Notes: generated by a model not told the origin, from the letters alone. DNA of 64,000 nt from Mesostigma viride (GCA_009746045.1 RPFO01000246.1:1609192-1673191), one strand, 5' to 3'; counted from the first letter of the stretch, positions 23,649 through 37,000 are shown. Translations and numbers: made by a program.

Positions 23649-24640
23649 ATTAATTAATTAATTAATCAGACTCGTGCTCCCGTTGGGGAGTCACGGAGCA
23701 TGGCTATACAAACGCTAGGGCTTGGCTTCTCGACAGAGAGTGACTCTCTGCATAGGCACAGCTTGGCTAAATTCTTAAAATGCATCATCCATGGGGAGTC
23801 CTCCATGGGGCTTCCTCCACCCCATCCAGCATGGAATATGTGCTACATGATCTCCCAACGGAGGCATGTTATAATTTAATTATTTTTTTTTTTTTAAGGG
23901 GAGTCCCATTATAGGCAGGGCGTGGCTAAATTCTTAGGGCATCATCCATGGAGGGCCATTATGGGCGCACATGCGCCTAGGCCGCGTGCTAGGCTAAGCT
24001 TTACTAATCTACACTACTGCCATATTCCCTAGGCTGGGGTTGCGGGGGTGGCAGGGGGTGCCTGCCAGGGCTTGTGGTCGAGGTGGATGACGTCCCCCCT
24101 CCAGTGATACCGGTTTCCCCCCTGCATGCGCTCTGCATGCCGGAGCTGGAGGTAGGTCGGCCATAGCTCCTGTCGTCGTTGTTGCTGGGCCAGGGTCAAG
24201 TCATCGTCCAGCGTGAAGCGAGTCCTCGAGAGCTTCTTGCCGCACGACAGCTTATCCGCCATGTACTTAAGGTGAGGAGCACGGGAGCCGGGCCAGCCTT
24301 ACCCCGCGTGCGGGGAAGGCGGGCAGCCGACATCCGCAGCTCACCAGTGAGTTGCATGGGGGCAATAATGTCGCGCTTCAAATGCCGTGAGAAGAGTCGC
24401 CGAGGTCTCATCTGCCGGCTGGTCGAAGTGCTTGACGATGACATTGTGGCCGGGCTGCGCTGGGTGCGGTCGGCCTCCTCACGGAGGTCGAGGGCTTGTT
24501 GCTTGACTTGGGCCACAATTGTGGAGGTGGTGGAGGTGGCCGGTGTGGTGCTTGAGCAGCCTGGTCCGCCCAGGTCTGGGTGGGAGGAGCATCGCTGGCC
24601 GGGCCAGCAGATGTTGGCTGGGCAGCGATGTCCTTCACCA
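23649..24640 (-). mobile_element. LINE with ORF1 only: ORF1 C-terminus and 3' end
   Basis: Minus strand. From 24640 down to 24029 it carries ORF1 segments (TAQVVKDIAAQPTSAGPAS, then LPRTRGKAGP, then a TLDDDLTLAQQQRRQELWPT motif and an HKPWQA end). A short untranslated region and the LINE-B-type hairpin and tail at 23649-23700 follow. ORF1 of this type is a nucleic-acid-binding chaperone with an RRM-like core. No reverse transcriptase lies between ORF1 and the 3' end. At least one frameshift is present. The N-terminal part continues at 30017-30720, beyond the inserted Mutator-like element. Confidence 0.75.
23793..23906 (+). mobile_element. LINE-A 3' fragment nested in the LINE 3' region
   Basis: A 96-base plus-strand LINE-A end (23802-23897) carries the CTTCCTCCACCCCATCCA stretch, the hairpin at 23846-23868 and a T-rich tail. 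It is flanked by the 9-base direct repeat GGGGAGTCC (23793-23801 and 23898-23906), the expected target-site duplication. Confidence 0.7.
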
Positions 24641-25099
24641 CCTGGGCGGTTTTTGGAAATCGCATCCGGTGCTGGGCGCACCCGATGACAGATGACAATG
24701 ACAAGAGGCTACGGTACGCGTCGATAAATACGGGTAACGCTTGCGAAAGGAACGGTGTGGGCCGATAAATACGGGTAACGCTTGCAGACGCGGCGGCATG
24801 AGCCGGAAAAATTGTGATCAGGGACGAAACGAACGGAAAGCGCAGCCTACTGGCTCATACTACGGAGGGCGCCGACGCACATGCCTGTGCGAACTGCTAA
24901 GTCTACTGTATCGATCGCACGCGCCCCGGCGCGTAAACTTATGGTGCGTAAGTACAAATGACAGAAGAAAATGCTGGCGCGTCAACTGCCAAGCGGAGCC
25001 TCGCCACAGGATGGAAGGCAGAAAACTTCTAAGTCCATCACCAATTTCACCATGGCCAGGGCGCGAGCCGCGGGGGGACTTTGGCCTAGTAGAATAAAT

Positions 25100-26175
25100 T
25101 CAACTCCACACCAAAAGAATTGACGGACCGAAAGAATTTAGCGGCATCTGTTCCAGTCAAGTAGGCTGGGGAAATGTCGATCAACGGCCGAATTAGTATT
25201 GCGTTGCGGTGCTAGCTGGTAGGACAAACTCAGTAGTCAAGAAAACAGGGCTGTTAGATTGGTTCCTTCGGCTGTGCTGTGGAGGGAATCCGGCGGGTTG
25301 TGCGCAACAATTTTCATGCCTCCGATTGATTATATTCGCATGTTAATAAGTAATTTCAACCTCCATGGACGTGCGGGCACAAGACGACGATATTTAGGCA
25401 AATATTTTATTGCAGGACGCAGGTCCCATGGTGGCATGGTCGGTGTTATGTGTCGTAAGGGCGGGGTTGCCACTTCAGGATCAGCTGCTCCGCAGATAAA
25501 GGCATGCTTGGGATGTTGTGGTTTGGGGCAGGTAAAGGCCACTAGGTGTCCTTGGCGCTTGTGACCACTGACCACATGCCGTTCACATCATGAGTTTCTA
25601 CACGGCATTGGCGCCCTTCTCGGCTGCAGGCCAATTCTAGGAAGCAGGTTTTTGCTGTGCAGTGGGGTGGGGTGAGGGGTGCCGGGTGACAACCGCAGTG
25701 GCCCGGTGTCGGCAAGATGACGACCGGGAGCGCCAGAACTGTCTGCGTTGTAGCACACAAAGCTCTATGATTCATGCGTATGTGTTATAAATTGTAATTG
25801 GATAAGGAGCAATTGAAAAATCATGCAAATTGAGGACTTGGTATAAATTATCTGGCCTGCGCTGGTTGTTGCATTGTCTCCTTGATAAATGGTTGCTTCT
25901 TGCCTCGACGACATATATAAGCCCTCAATGGGGCACGTGAACAGGTACTCCCGGCCACTAGTTGGTCATTATCAAGTGAAACTACGTGCATTCACACATA
26001 TTAATTATTAAGTGAGACAATGATGTGAGACAACTAGAGCATATCTACTAGTGAGTATATATCTAGGTAGTTGTCTCTTTGATATATCTAGGCAAGACTC
26101 CTAGGGTCTGGCACACTCTAGCTAGATAAGATAGACTAATAGGATTGTTTGTTACTAGATAGAATAGACGGGTTG
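25100..26175. other. Interior of Mutator-like element, left part
   Basis: No convincing gene. A motif block CTGGCCTGCGCTGGTTGTTG followed by CATTGTCTCCTTGATA occurs at 25850-25885, and GTTGTCTCTTTGATATATC at 26066-26084. These belong to the dispersed GGAGACAACC family described in the findings. Confidence 0.4.
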
Positions 26176-26248
26176 GATTGTGTGCACCCATCCATCCATC
26201 CATCCATCCATCCATCCATCCATCCACCCACCCACCCACCCACCCACC

Positions 26249-26279
<31 letters not shown>

Positions 26280-26850
26280 GCACACCCACACCCACCCACC
26301 CACCCACCCACCCACCCACCCACCCACCCACCCACCCACCCACCCACCCACCCACCCACCCACCCACCCACCCACCCACCCACCCACCCACCCACCCACC
26401 CACCCACCCACCCACCCACCCACCCACCCACCCACCACCCACCCACCCACCCACCCACCCACCCACCCACCCACCCACCCACCACCACCCACCCACCCAC
26501 CCACCCACCCACCCACCCACCCACCCACCCACCCACCCACCCACCCACCCACCCACCCACCCACCCACCCACCCACCCACCCACCCACCCACCCACCCAC
26601 CCACCCACCCACCCACCCACCCACCCACCCACCCACCCACCCACCCACCCATCCATCCATCCATCCATCCATCCATCCATCCATCCATCCATCCATCCAT
26701 CCATCCATCCATCCATCCATCCATCCATCCATCCATCCATCCATCCATCCATCCATCCATCCATCCATCCATCCATCCGTCGCGATTAATGCTCCATGAC
26801 TAGCTCCCAAACGGGAGCTAGCACGATTTTAATTAGTAAATTAATTAATC
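26176..26850 (+). mobile_element. LINE-B-type 3' end with a hugely expanded CCCA/CCAT microsatellite
   Basis: GTGCACCC precedes about 590 bases of (CCCA)n and (CCAT)n (26188-26778, with a CACACA patch at 26258-26280). The array is followed by ATTAATGCTCCATGAC, a hairpin variant TAGCTCCC-AAAC-GGGAGCTA and an AATTAATTAATC tail. Ordinary LINE-B ends have the same order with only two CCCA and three CCAT units. All frames across the array ([16 protein letters not shown] and similar) are repeat artefacts. Confidence 0.75.
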
Positions 26851-26869
26851 CATCTCATGCATGCATAGT

Positions 26870-27205
26870 TAAAAAATTAAATTAAATTATAACATGCCTC
26901 CGTGGGGAGGTCATGTAGCACATATTCCATGATGGATGGGGTGGAGGAAGCCGCGTAATCGAACTATACTAACGCTAGGCTATCTAGAAAATCCTAACTA
27001 CACTACTCATCAAAACGCCTCCTCCGCTTGGGGGAGGTGGCTTGCCCACAGGGTCGGGCGTGTGCGCCTTGACAATCTTCTTCCACCGCGTCTTGTCCTG
27101 CATGACAGTCCAAAGACGGGAGAGAGAGTGTATGCGGTGCTCAAACTGGGCTGGGACCACTAGGTCGTCCAGCAACATCTGAACGTAGTTGGTGACAGGC
27201 ATGCA
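26870..27205 (-). mobile_element. LINE-A 3' fragment inside the Mutator-like element
   Basis: Minus strand. An ORF2 end with NYVQMLLDDLVVPAQFEHRI and HSLSRLWTVMQDKTRWKKIV leads to a degenerate basic tail, then the hairpin at 26893-26915 and an AATTTAATTT tail. It is truncated at 27200 near a GTTGTCTCACTTAATC motif. Confidence 0.78.
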
Positions 27206-28120
27206 TAGTTGTCTCACTTAATCTAGTCAATCGAATCCATCGGGGTTGACGAATTAAACTCGTGCACACAATCATACCGCGGCTTAAGAAACAATTGATC
27301 ACACCACATTGGACCGCAATGCGTTGATCAAGAAATATCAAGGAGACAACCAGCGCAGGCCAGAAATCGAGAGATGCGTTGATCAAGAAATATAATTGTC
27401 TCCTTGATAATTGTGTCTAGTTATCTCAGTAAGTTAGACAAGTAATATCCTTGACTACTTCTGTGGAACTGAAAGTGGTCAACGAGCAAGAGGCTTTGAG
27501 GATGGATGAATTATGCGAACCTTATTGTACCATGTTAGATTAGATCACAACAAACGTTCCAGCAATGGCAACCCATACGTCCTAATCTCAACGTGCATGT
27601 CGAGCATGCTCCACCGTTAGCCTGAAATGGACCAATCAGGTTACAGCATCACAAGGTAAGATTCTTTCGTCCCTCTAACTAGACACGTAACACAAGAGCA
27701 CACAAACCAGCCTGGCATAATCCAGACGTGGAATCACCGAATCTTGATAAGCATTGGAGTCCTAAAATATCTAGGCAAGACTTGGCAGAACCGACCAACT
27801 AATAACCCCACGTGGATCAGGCCACGACCAATGAGGGTCTAAACAAGTCAGTTGACAAAGTCCAGGTCTCGAAATATCTCTGCACGTGGGAAACCTCATA
27901 ACTAGCTCAATACTCATCCAAAAGGCCTCAAATAAAATCCCAAACTATTACAAAACTCAGGATGTAACAACAAGTCAGATTTGGTTGTTACATATTGACA
28001 TGTCAAGCAAATGTGGGTCAGCAAGTATTGACTGTCCTCCCTAATGGTGGCGGTTGCTAGGGAACATCCAGTAATGTTATCCTGAGGGGGGGCACTCAGG
28101 GTTTAAGGGAACTCCCACAG
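27206..28120. other. Interior of Mutator-like element, middle part
   Basis: No coding sequence recognised. It holds TATCAAGGAGACAACCAGCG at 27340-27360, and its inverse ATTGTCTCCTTGATAAT at 27397-27413. The remaining sequence is AT-rich with frequent stops on both strands. Confidence 0.4.
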
Positions 28121-28149
28121 CAACCTTGGGTTGGTACCACAATGCATGG

Positions 28150-28345
28150 CACTACCCAACGCCAGCGGCGGCGGCGGCCCGGCTAAGGCGGTGGCGGCCC
28201 AAAGGAGGCGGCGGCGGCAGCGGCGGCCCGGAGGAGGGGGCAGCGGCGGCCCAAAGGAGGAGGCGGCGGCGGCGGCCCGGAGGCGGCGGCAGCAGCGGCG
28301 GCCCGGAGGCGGCAGCGGCCCGGAGGAGGCGGCGGCGGCCATTGA
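28150..28345. repeat. GGC/GCC-rich trinucleotide tract
   Basis: About 190 bases of interrupted (GGC)n and (GGA)n with GCGGCCCGGAGG sub-repeats, near the middle of the Mutator-like element. Alanine- and arginine-rich frames across it are compositional. Confidence 0.85.
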
Positions 28346-29410
28346 AACCACCACTCAGTTGGACAGCCTACACGAGCTTTCACCAACAAAGCCGGACATG
28401 TCAAACTACCAGTGAAGATTCGCTTTTTGCACCCGAGTGGGTTGAGAGCCCACTACTCGTCTAGCCACTAAATCGGCACATGCCAAACCAGCCACTTCAG
28501 GCTAGCTTCAACCATGGTTGAACCACCGTCAACATGAGCGGCTCAACACATGTAGTGAACGTTGGAACTGATGGGAAGCACAGATGTCCACCGGGGGAAG
28601 TGATGGCACCACGGCTCCATCGCAAGCAAGGGCCACTAGACCTACTGTCCACACCATGATGGCTGATTGAGCTTCAAACGTTGCCAAGAATTATGATGAT
28701 GGCACCACTGATATGCCACATCCTTGATGATAAGTGTAGCAATAGTAGCCGGTCCGCAGCAGCAAGAAGATATGTCGCATGCAGCGCCACGTAGGTCCGT
28801 CCACCATGCGCCGCACCTGCAAGTGTGGAGACTAGGGCATGGTTGCATGTCTGGGGGTGGCCTTGTACATTTGGGAGGAGTTGGCGCCACATGTATAAGT
28901 AACGCAAAGAAACCAAGAACTCAAGTCCATCGTTGAAAGAAAATACACACATGAGATTCAAGGCCACATCTCACGATCATGGAGGCAGCCAACAAGCACT
29001 ACAATGGACACCACAACTCCAACATTCCATTATAGGGCTTAAAGCCAAACACCGCAAAATGTTCGGGAGCAAGACAATGGCCCGGCACATATGTTTGAGA
29101 TACTCACATTACACTACGGCAAGAAGATGTTCAATGTTGATACGAAGTTTTGCCGAGGAAACGCACCAACTTACAACAAACACAGATGAAATGTAGCCAG
29201 GATACACATGTTGTCCCGCTTAGGATTGTTAACGTGAAGATGGATGTGCCGCAAAGGATGTAGGCAGCCTGTGGTGCATAGAAGTTGCACCTTCCCTAAT
29301 GCACATAGCAAGCGCTGCCATGCTAGCAACATTGCCAGCAAATACCTCCAAATGATCCATGAGGGCATTGACCTCGTGAAGGTGCATTGAGGTTGCAGTT
29401 TCATATTCGC

Positions 29411-29842
29411 TCATGGGAGTTGGGGTTGCGAAGAAGCACTGCCAACACTTGGAGCAGACGCGGCATTGCTAGGGCAGTTGCCGTGACCAAGAGAAGCAAC
29501 GAACCCGCCCCGGGCCCGGGCCCGCTTCGGAGTACCCGTAGCCTCACCGACAACGCTTCCACCAAGAGTTGCAGAGACCTTGCGTTTTGACGTGGGTGGC
29601 TCGTTGGGATGGTGTGCTCTTTGTTTACGTGGTTGTTTTCCCCGACCACGGGGTGGAGGACCTAAAGGGTTTTCTACCACCAACGGCGTGGTGGCCAGGT
29701 TCTTTCTTACGCCACGTTCAAAATCACCGTTCATAAACACTTTACGCGGCCGCCTTGGCATGGTATGGCCCATAGGCCGCCATCTTGACCCACGAGTATG
29801 AGCCAGTAGGCTGCGCTTTCCGTTCGTTTCGTCCCTGATCAC
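29411..29842 (-). CDS. Candidate ORF of the Mutator-like element, basic nuclear-type protein
   Basis: An open frame begins inside the right inverted repeat and reads inward. It is very basic, with RRPRKVFMNGDFERGVRKNL, an AT-hook-like RGRGKQPRKQR and NLS-like PKRARARGG. A second frame just downstream (29229-29414) carries HLHEVNALMDHLEVFAGNVA, which could be a continuation after a frameshift or intron. I cannot match it to a known transposase. Elements of this group often carry an accessory ORF, but this may equally be a captured fragment or a non-coding frame. Confidence 0.3.
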   Translation of the reverse strand: MIRDETNGKRSLLAHTRGSRWRPMGHTMPRRPRKVFMNGDFERGVRKNLATTPLVVENPLGPPPRGRGKQPRKQRAHHPNEPPTSKRKVSATLGGSVVGEATGTPKRARARGGFVASLGHGNCPSNAASAPSVGSASSQPQLP

Positions 29843-30016
29843 AATGTTTCCGGCTCATGCCGCCGCGTCTGCAAGCGTTACCCGTATTTATCGGCCCACA
29901 CCGTTCCTTTCGCAAGCGTTACCCGTATTTATCGACGCGTACCGTAGCCTCTTGTCATTGTCATCTGTCATCGGGTGCGCCCAGCACCGGATGCGATTTC
30001 CAAAACCCCTGGGCGG

Positions 30017-30718
30017 TGATGCCTGCGGTGTTTTAATTGCAGGCATTCGATGGCGATGGCGTGGTCGGGGAGGCGCTGGTCGATGTCGTGGAGCTGGGTT
30101 TTGATGTCGGCGATGGAGGTGGAGGCGGCAGTGGAGGTGGAGGCGAGGAGGGTGGAGGTGGAGGTGACGGTGGTGGAAATGTGAGGGAGCTCAGTAGCCA
30201 GCGTGCCTCCCATTGCTGCCACATCTGCGGCAAGGGGGGTCACGTGCTGCTGGAGGGCCTCCGTAAGGATGGAGCGGAGTGTAGGTGCGGAGATGGATGG
30301 AGCCCAGATCTCGCCGTCAGACTTCGTGAGGAGGGAGCAGAGAATCAGGTGCTGAAGGTCAGGCCGGCTGTAGTGGAGGCCCGTCAGCAGCACATTTCGG
30401 CTTTGAAACCTGAGGCCATCTGCATGGCTCGAGAAGACAGTTGATGCTGTGAAGGTGGAGGCACAGCTGAAGGAGCGAGGCGTAATCCCCGTAGAAAATG
30501 CACGGCCATGAGCAGTGCACGGGGCAATGTTGTACCAGTCGTAATCGATCTTCGACATTGAAGTTTTTGAGCTAGCTTGAAACGCGGTTCGCGGACCGCG
30601 GGTGGGTGACTGCGTTTGGTTTCGGGCGATGCCGATGGCGAGGCCGCGGGAGCAGCCGAGTGAGCCACTAATGCTTTGCTAGGGTCACCGCTGCCTGGGC
30701 CGGAGGCCGGAAGGCGGA
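30017..30718 (-). mobile_element. LINE ORF1, N-terminal part
   Basis: Minus strand. A frame from 30558 contains HADGLRFQSRNVLLTGLHYS, then LTEALQQHVTPLAADVAAMG and a Ser/Thr-rich heptad-like segment (STTVTSTSTLLASTSTAAST) ending in AIAIECLQ. This resembles the N-terminal coiled-coil part of a gag-like ORF1. It continues at 24640 once the Mutator-like element is removed. A related but more degraded copy lies at 53200-53500 (plus). Confidence 0.7.
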
Positions 30719-31290
30719 ACTGCAGCCGGGGCTGCAGGTGTATTTGCTTGGCTGATTGCAGCCACTAAACTGCAATTCGTCGAGTTGCGTTTGCTTCAAT
30801 GCCATAATATTGCGTAATGGTGTCGGGAAAATATATCAGCGTATTAATTAATTAATTAAACTCGTGCTCCCGTTGGGGAGTCACGGAGCACCGAAGTGCT
30901 TTTAATCCCTGTGTGTGCACTACAGGAGAAAGGGCAGAGACCCCCAGTCTCCTTCATGCCAAAGGCATGCCACAGCTGCAATCGGGCGCGGCTAGCTAAA
31001 AGGACAGGCTAACGATCCGGCAAACTGTGGGTGCAATAAGACCCATGTGAGCATATCATAGCAAGGAGCGTGGGCAAGTAATCTGAACATCAGCGTATGC
31101 GTCTGAGAAAGACGCCATGGTGCTTTGCGTAATATAGCTAGCTGCAGGCTGGTCACAATACTGCGTTACAGCTGTAACCGATGATAGTAGCACATGTATG
31201 CGCCTAGAAAAGACGCATCGGTTGCAAGTGACTGATCTGACTGCATTTGGGGCTCAGACGCAAAAGTTCTGAGCTCCCCCGTCAGCCATT
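30719..31290. repeat. Composite repeat shared with 1-165 and, inverted, with 55089-55340
   Basis: 30719-30838 matches the start of the window. 30842-31090 is nearly the exact inverse of 55089-55340: it contains the hairpin GTGCTCC..GGAGCAC, GCACTTCGGTG / CACCGAAGTGC and GCATGCCTTTGGCATG-like stretches. That block is the 3' end of an ORF1-only LINE. 31141-31235 resembles bases 115-165. Confidence 0.7.
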
Positions 31291-31299
31291 GCATTAAGA

Positions 31300-31465
31300 T
31301 TAAATTAAATTATAACATGACTCCGTTGGGAGATCATGTAGCACATATTCCTTGATGGATGGGTGGAGTGGAGGAAGCCGCGTAATCGAACTAACCTAAC
31401 TCTAAGCTATATAGTTTAGAAAATCCTAACTACACTACTCATCAAAACGCCTCCTCCTCTTCCCC
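31300..31465 (-). mobile_element. LINE-A 3' end fused to a microsatellite
   Basis: Minus strand. The last ORF2 codons KRRRRFDE and a stop lie at about 31438-31463, followed by the 3' untranslated region, the hairpin at 31316-31337 and an AATTTAATT tail. Directly upstream of the KRRRR codons the sequence becomes (CAGT)n, so the truncated 5' end of the LINE abuts the array. Confidence 0.75.
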
Positions 31466-32698
<1,233 letters not shown>

Positions 32699-34052
32699 AT
32701 TCAACAGATGGACCATTATCGACAGAGCCGTACGTGGCCGCCCGGACTGCAAGCAGTACCCATGCTCACGCCTAGCAGCTGTTCACTCTGCACCTAGCTC
32801 CAGATCTAGTTGACATGTACAAGTGCAGGCCCGCATGTATCTAAATAGTCCGGCTGTCGCACGTGCATGCATACCATTTACTCTTTCCTTGCTGGCGCCG
32901 ACCAAGCGCGTGCTAAGTGCAATGCTTAGAGTAAGCAACAAACCGAAGTATTGCTTGCTGCCACATGCCGGTGAGGTATAGGCTCGCCAGAGAGACGGTG
33001 AGTGCGCGGGTGGCCATACTTGCTGCTGGTAGATTGTTTTTGAATATAGTGCTTCCATGTTCCGGATCTTCCAGATCCGAGGCCTGCGCTGGTTGCTTCT
33101 TGATATTCTGATCTTCCATCTGGGTCGATTGCGGTCCAGGATAGCTGCCAACGGGTGCAAACCTCGCTGGTTGCTGCTGTACCCGTGCTGGTAATAGGAG
33201 CAACAAAGCCCGATCCCTTCGGCCGAGGACTTAGCTGGCGCCAAATGTCCACGGCCATCTGCCATCCACTGTCGCATGAGATGCGTGGAGGTAGGTTAGA
33301 AAATGGGGGGGTCGTGCCACAAGCCTCTATGCAGGGCTGAATATGGCACTTACTCAAGAAACCACTTGCAAAGGGGTCGAGCCCCCCCTGTGCCATGCAG
33401 GCAGCAGCTTGGCCGTGAAAATAACGTGGGCTGTGCATCAACGTCTATGCTCGCAGGTCATGCAGCGTCTCTCATGCACCCACTTCATGGCCCCATATGG
33501 CCACATGCTCGCTGCTAGTGGCGCCAGATGCGGTGTGTATCAATTCAGGGAGGAGATGCAGCGTTTGCCAGAACTCACCTGCCACATATCGGTGGCGAGG
33601 TGGGATCTAATGCGGCCGTATGAACCCCCCCAAAGCAGCTGTGCAGCCCACGCGGCATAACGCTGTCATGAAGCACTTGCTGGCGCCGACACCGATACAT
33701 CTGCTTGTATAATCAATCATGACAGGTGGCGCCATCTACATGATGCCAGGGCAGCGGCATGGCGTCAGCCACGGTAAACACCTGACCCCGGTGCTGCGGT
33801 AACCTCAGCAGATATGCCGTGCTCAAGGATGATCCCACGCTCTGGGAGGATCTTGAGAAGAGCGTTGGCCAGGATGAACCCGCATGCCTCCAGGGGGCCG
33901 CTTGTCTTGACCTCTTGCTGGCACAACAAAGGTACAGTGAGGACAACTAGAAGACAAGGTTGCCAGTGCGCCATTGGCAACAAGGCAAAGGTGCCCACAA
34001 ACCTGGTCTCCGCTTGTGTTCGCCGAAACACTGCCAATCTCAAATGTCGGGT
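32699..34052. other. Intergenic, DNAAF11 3' flank
   Basis: No gene supported. GGCCTGCGCTGGTTGCTTCT with TTGATAT occurs at 33083-33110 (dispersed motif family). A minus frame at 32926-33441 is open for 171 codons but has low-complexity-free, family-less sequence, and I do not call it. Confidence 0.4.
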
Positions 34053-37000
34053 TCACTCCAGTGGGGGCACTTCGTCGTCGTCCACAAAGTCGTCTTCAGC
34101 CCCCGTTGCAGCAGAAGGAGCCTTCCGGGCCACCTCCTTAATCTGTGCAGCATGCGTGCACACAGCCATGAACATATTAACACAATTTCAACAAATAACG
34201 GGCCACATTTGTAATAAAGAGCGTGAGCGTGACTAACAAGCATGGCTCCGGTCATTGAACCACCCGATCGTTGACATGTGTCAATTGCTAATTCACAAAG
34301 CCAAAACTGTTCCGGCTTGTGCCGTGCAGACAAAAGCTCACGCAGCGCCATTCAACCCACGTGCATATCCATCCCATCCCAGCAAAATGTAGGCCATACA
34401 CGGACACCCTCTCTCGCCCAAAACACACTCATATCCAGAGGCAACGTTGGAGGGTGGGAGACAAGCACTGCTGGAGCTGCCGGCCAGTGCTCATTTTACA
34501 CTTTTTTGCACAGCCGGCCCCGCCCCGGCAACAAATGGCAGAAGCCGGGGGCAGGGAACAGCCGCCAGGTTCCCGGCGCTTGGGACCATATACCTGAGGG
34601 GACCCAAGGGCCCCGGGGAAATCGGATTTTGTGCCAGAAAGTCTTTTTGAGGGTCAGCTTGCCTCGCGCCGGCCACAATTTATGGTATCAGCCTTCAGAA
34701 GTTACCAACGTCGCAGTTCATCTTACAAGAAGGTGCAAGGAACTTACTGAACTTTCTAGCGCCGAAGTAATACTTGTCACCTACGGACTACCGACCTATA
34801 AGCACATTTTCCCCGCCCCGGCAACTATATGGCCTGCCGGTGCGCCGGCCCCGCCTCGGCAACTTTCCCGGCCTGCCAGGGCCGGCACCCCGCCGCCCGG
34901 GATCCCGCGCAGGGCCGGCACTAAAATGAGCACTGCTGCCGGTGGGTCTTGGTGAGGGCATGCTGGCCGTAGCATGCGCGGTAAGAATAAACGGTGGAGA
35001 GTCGCGGGCACGTGGTTGGGAGGATACAGGGGCGCATGCCAGGCAGACGTAGGGCGGTGCCCAGTATAAGTCACGCCCAGAGATAGCGAGAACCGTGATT
35101 TGGGGTCAGGAACCCTAGAAACGGTGATGGGTTAGGAGCCCTCACCTCGATGGTGGGTTCGGAACCCTAGACATGGTGATATGTGGGCAAGGGAACAGAC
35201 AGAATTGGATGGTTGGGAGTGCGTGGCTATCGATATGTGTCGCTCCTAGTGCTGTGGTGCTCCCTAATTGTTGGACTGGCTCTCCAGCATGCCTCCTGCC
35301 TGTCAGTCTGCTGGCCCTCACGTTTGTTAAAAAACTGTGCCCTCGCATGCGTCCATGTGAGCAGACACCAGCATCATCACCCTCACCGATGGCACTTAGT
35401 GGCCCTGAGTGCCTGCCACGACGGCCTGACAAGTGGTATGGCAGCAGCCAACACCAGTAAAAACCCTATCTGGACATCAGGCACGCACCTGCGCCGGGCC
35501 AGGGGCGTCCTCATCCCCCCCCTCCCGCTTCACCAAGTTGTGGATGGACACCGCTGCACTGCTGCTTGCCCCTTTGCCATTGCTGGCCGCGTGAGGTGCC
35601 GGCTTGGGAGCGCCTGCCTTCTTGTCGCCCGTGATGCCCTCATCTTGTGCTGGCGCCCGCTTGAGGAAAGAGATGTCCTGCGGGTCCAGCTTGGGCATGG
35701 TCACCACCAGGTGGCCCGTCACTTTGGACCGCTGCGCAAAGCTCTTGTCCGGCATGACCTGCCCAACGCGGCACCAACCGGGTTGCCCCGATGTCCGTAG
35801 GCAAAGTCCGTAGGACGACAAGTGGCAGAATCAGGAACAACCACCCATCTATTACAAGTTGTGGGGAAGGGGATAGATGAATTTGCAATAAAGAGGCGGT
35901 GCCCTGAAAGGCACACAGCTGTCATTGATGGCGCTTGGGGCTGTGCCCCAAAAGTGGCAGTTGAGCCGGAAATCGATGGCAACATGCTGGGAAGGGCCTT
36001 GTCAACACAAATCCTCTGAGACTGGACGGGGCGAGAGCCTGGCAGGCACCGTCAGCTTGTTGCCCACCTGCACAGTCACGTGCTAGCCAAAGCAATTGCC
36101 CCCAAAGCAAACCAGATGGCTCTGCTGGGTATAACCCGAACACCTCCCTGTGTCAGGTTGTGAAAGGCTGGAGTTAAATGCTTGTGATAATCACAGTACA
36201 AAATGTGAGGTATGTATGCTCAAATCTTCGCAATTTATCGCAACATCTCATCTTCGCAATTCATCAAATTAATTAACATATATGCTCTAACATGCAGGCA
36301 TGCAGATAATATTAACTTTGTATATTCTTCTGCCATCATCCCCTGATGACCTTCCAAGTCATCAGCTACCAGCACATGCACAACGGCGCAAGCAAAACCT
36401 TCCCAAGGTGCACCAATAACCACAGAGACGCCACACCTCACGCCCCTCTTGTACTTAATCAAAGATGCCCAGCGTCGCCCTCAGGCTCTTCAAGGCATCC
36501 GCCTCCCAGGCCTTGTACTCCACGCGGATGAAGCCCCCAAGCTGATGAAAGCACCACACCGATGGGAACTGCACACTTATGAACACGACGCGGCTCACCT
36601 CTTCGGGCAGCGCCAGCTGCAGCAGCCGCCCCTTGATGAGCACGCGCACCGCGTGGGGCTGTACGTCCACATCCAGCAGCGAGGTGTCCAGGAACTTGCC
36701 CACCGCCACGTCCAGCAGGATGCTCTTCCCGTCATGAGAGTCCAGCAGCTCAAAGTCCCACCTGCACAAACATGACAGTGAGGGCAAGGTGAGGGGGGAA
36801 AGGGGGTGAACCGGAGGCGCCATGGAGGGGCGCGGCGACCCGGCGGGGGGGGGGGGGGGGGGATGTCATTGATACAAATGTGAAGGATTGGGACTGTCAA
36901 AACCAAGATGTTCCGCACAGGGATATGCAGCGTTGACAGCAAGTTGGTGGGTGACACAAAGCAGCTCCCTGCAGTGCTACACACAACAGGCGCGTAAACA

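Larger units (their letters stand above)
24650..30007. mobile_element. Mutator-like element (about 5.36 kb) inserted in LINE ORF1
   Basis: Terminal inverted repeats of about 212 bases lie at 24650-24861 and 29795-30007. They are nearly identical, with outer ends TTTTTGGAAATCGCATCCGG and its inverse, and each carries ATAAATACGGGTAACGCTTG twice. Flanking copies of CCTGGGCGG (24641-24649, 30008-30016) form a 9-base target duplication. Long repeats plus a 9-base duplication are the hallmark of Mutator-like elements. Removing one flank copy and the element restores the ORF1 frame through NTAGITAQVVKD, matched by NTAGLTAQAV in another copy at 53459-53490. No transposase DDE domain is recognisable inside; the interior has itself received LINE and microsatellite sequence. 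Confidence 0.82.

Noticed and set aside
26063-26810. Frames rich in MDGW, GGWV and HPPT repeats
   Set aside because: Pure (CCCA)n/(CCAT)n microsatellite; every phase lacks stops by composition.
28103-28464. Alanine/arginine-rich frames
   Set aside because: GGC/GGA trinucleotide tract; compositional.
32926-33441. 171-codon minus frame downstream of DNAAF11
   Set aside because: No recognisable motif or splice evidence; overlapping frames of similar length occur on the other strand.
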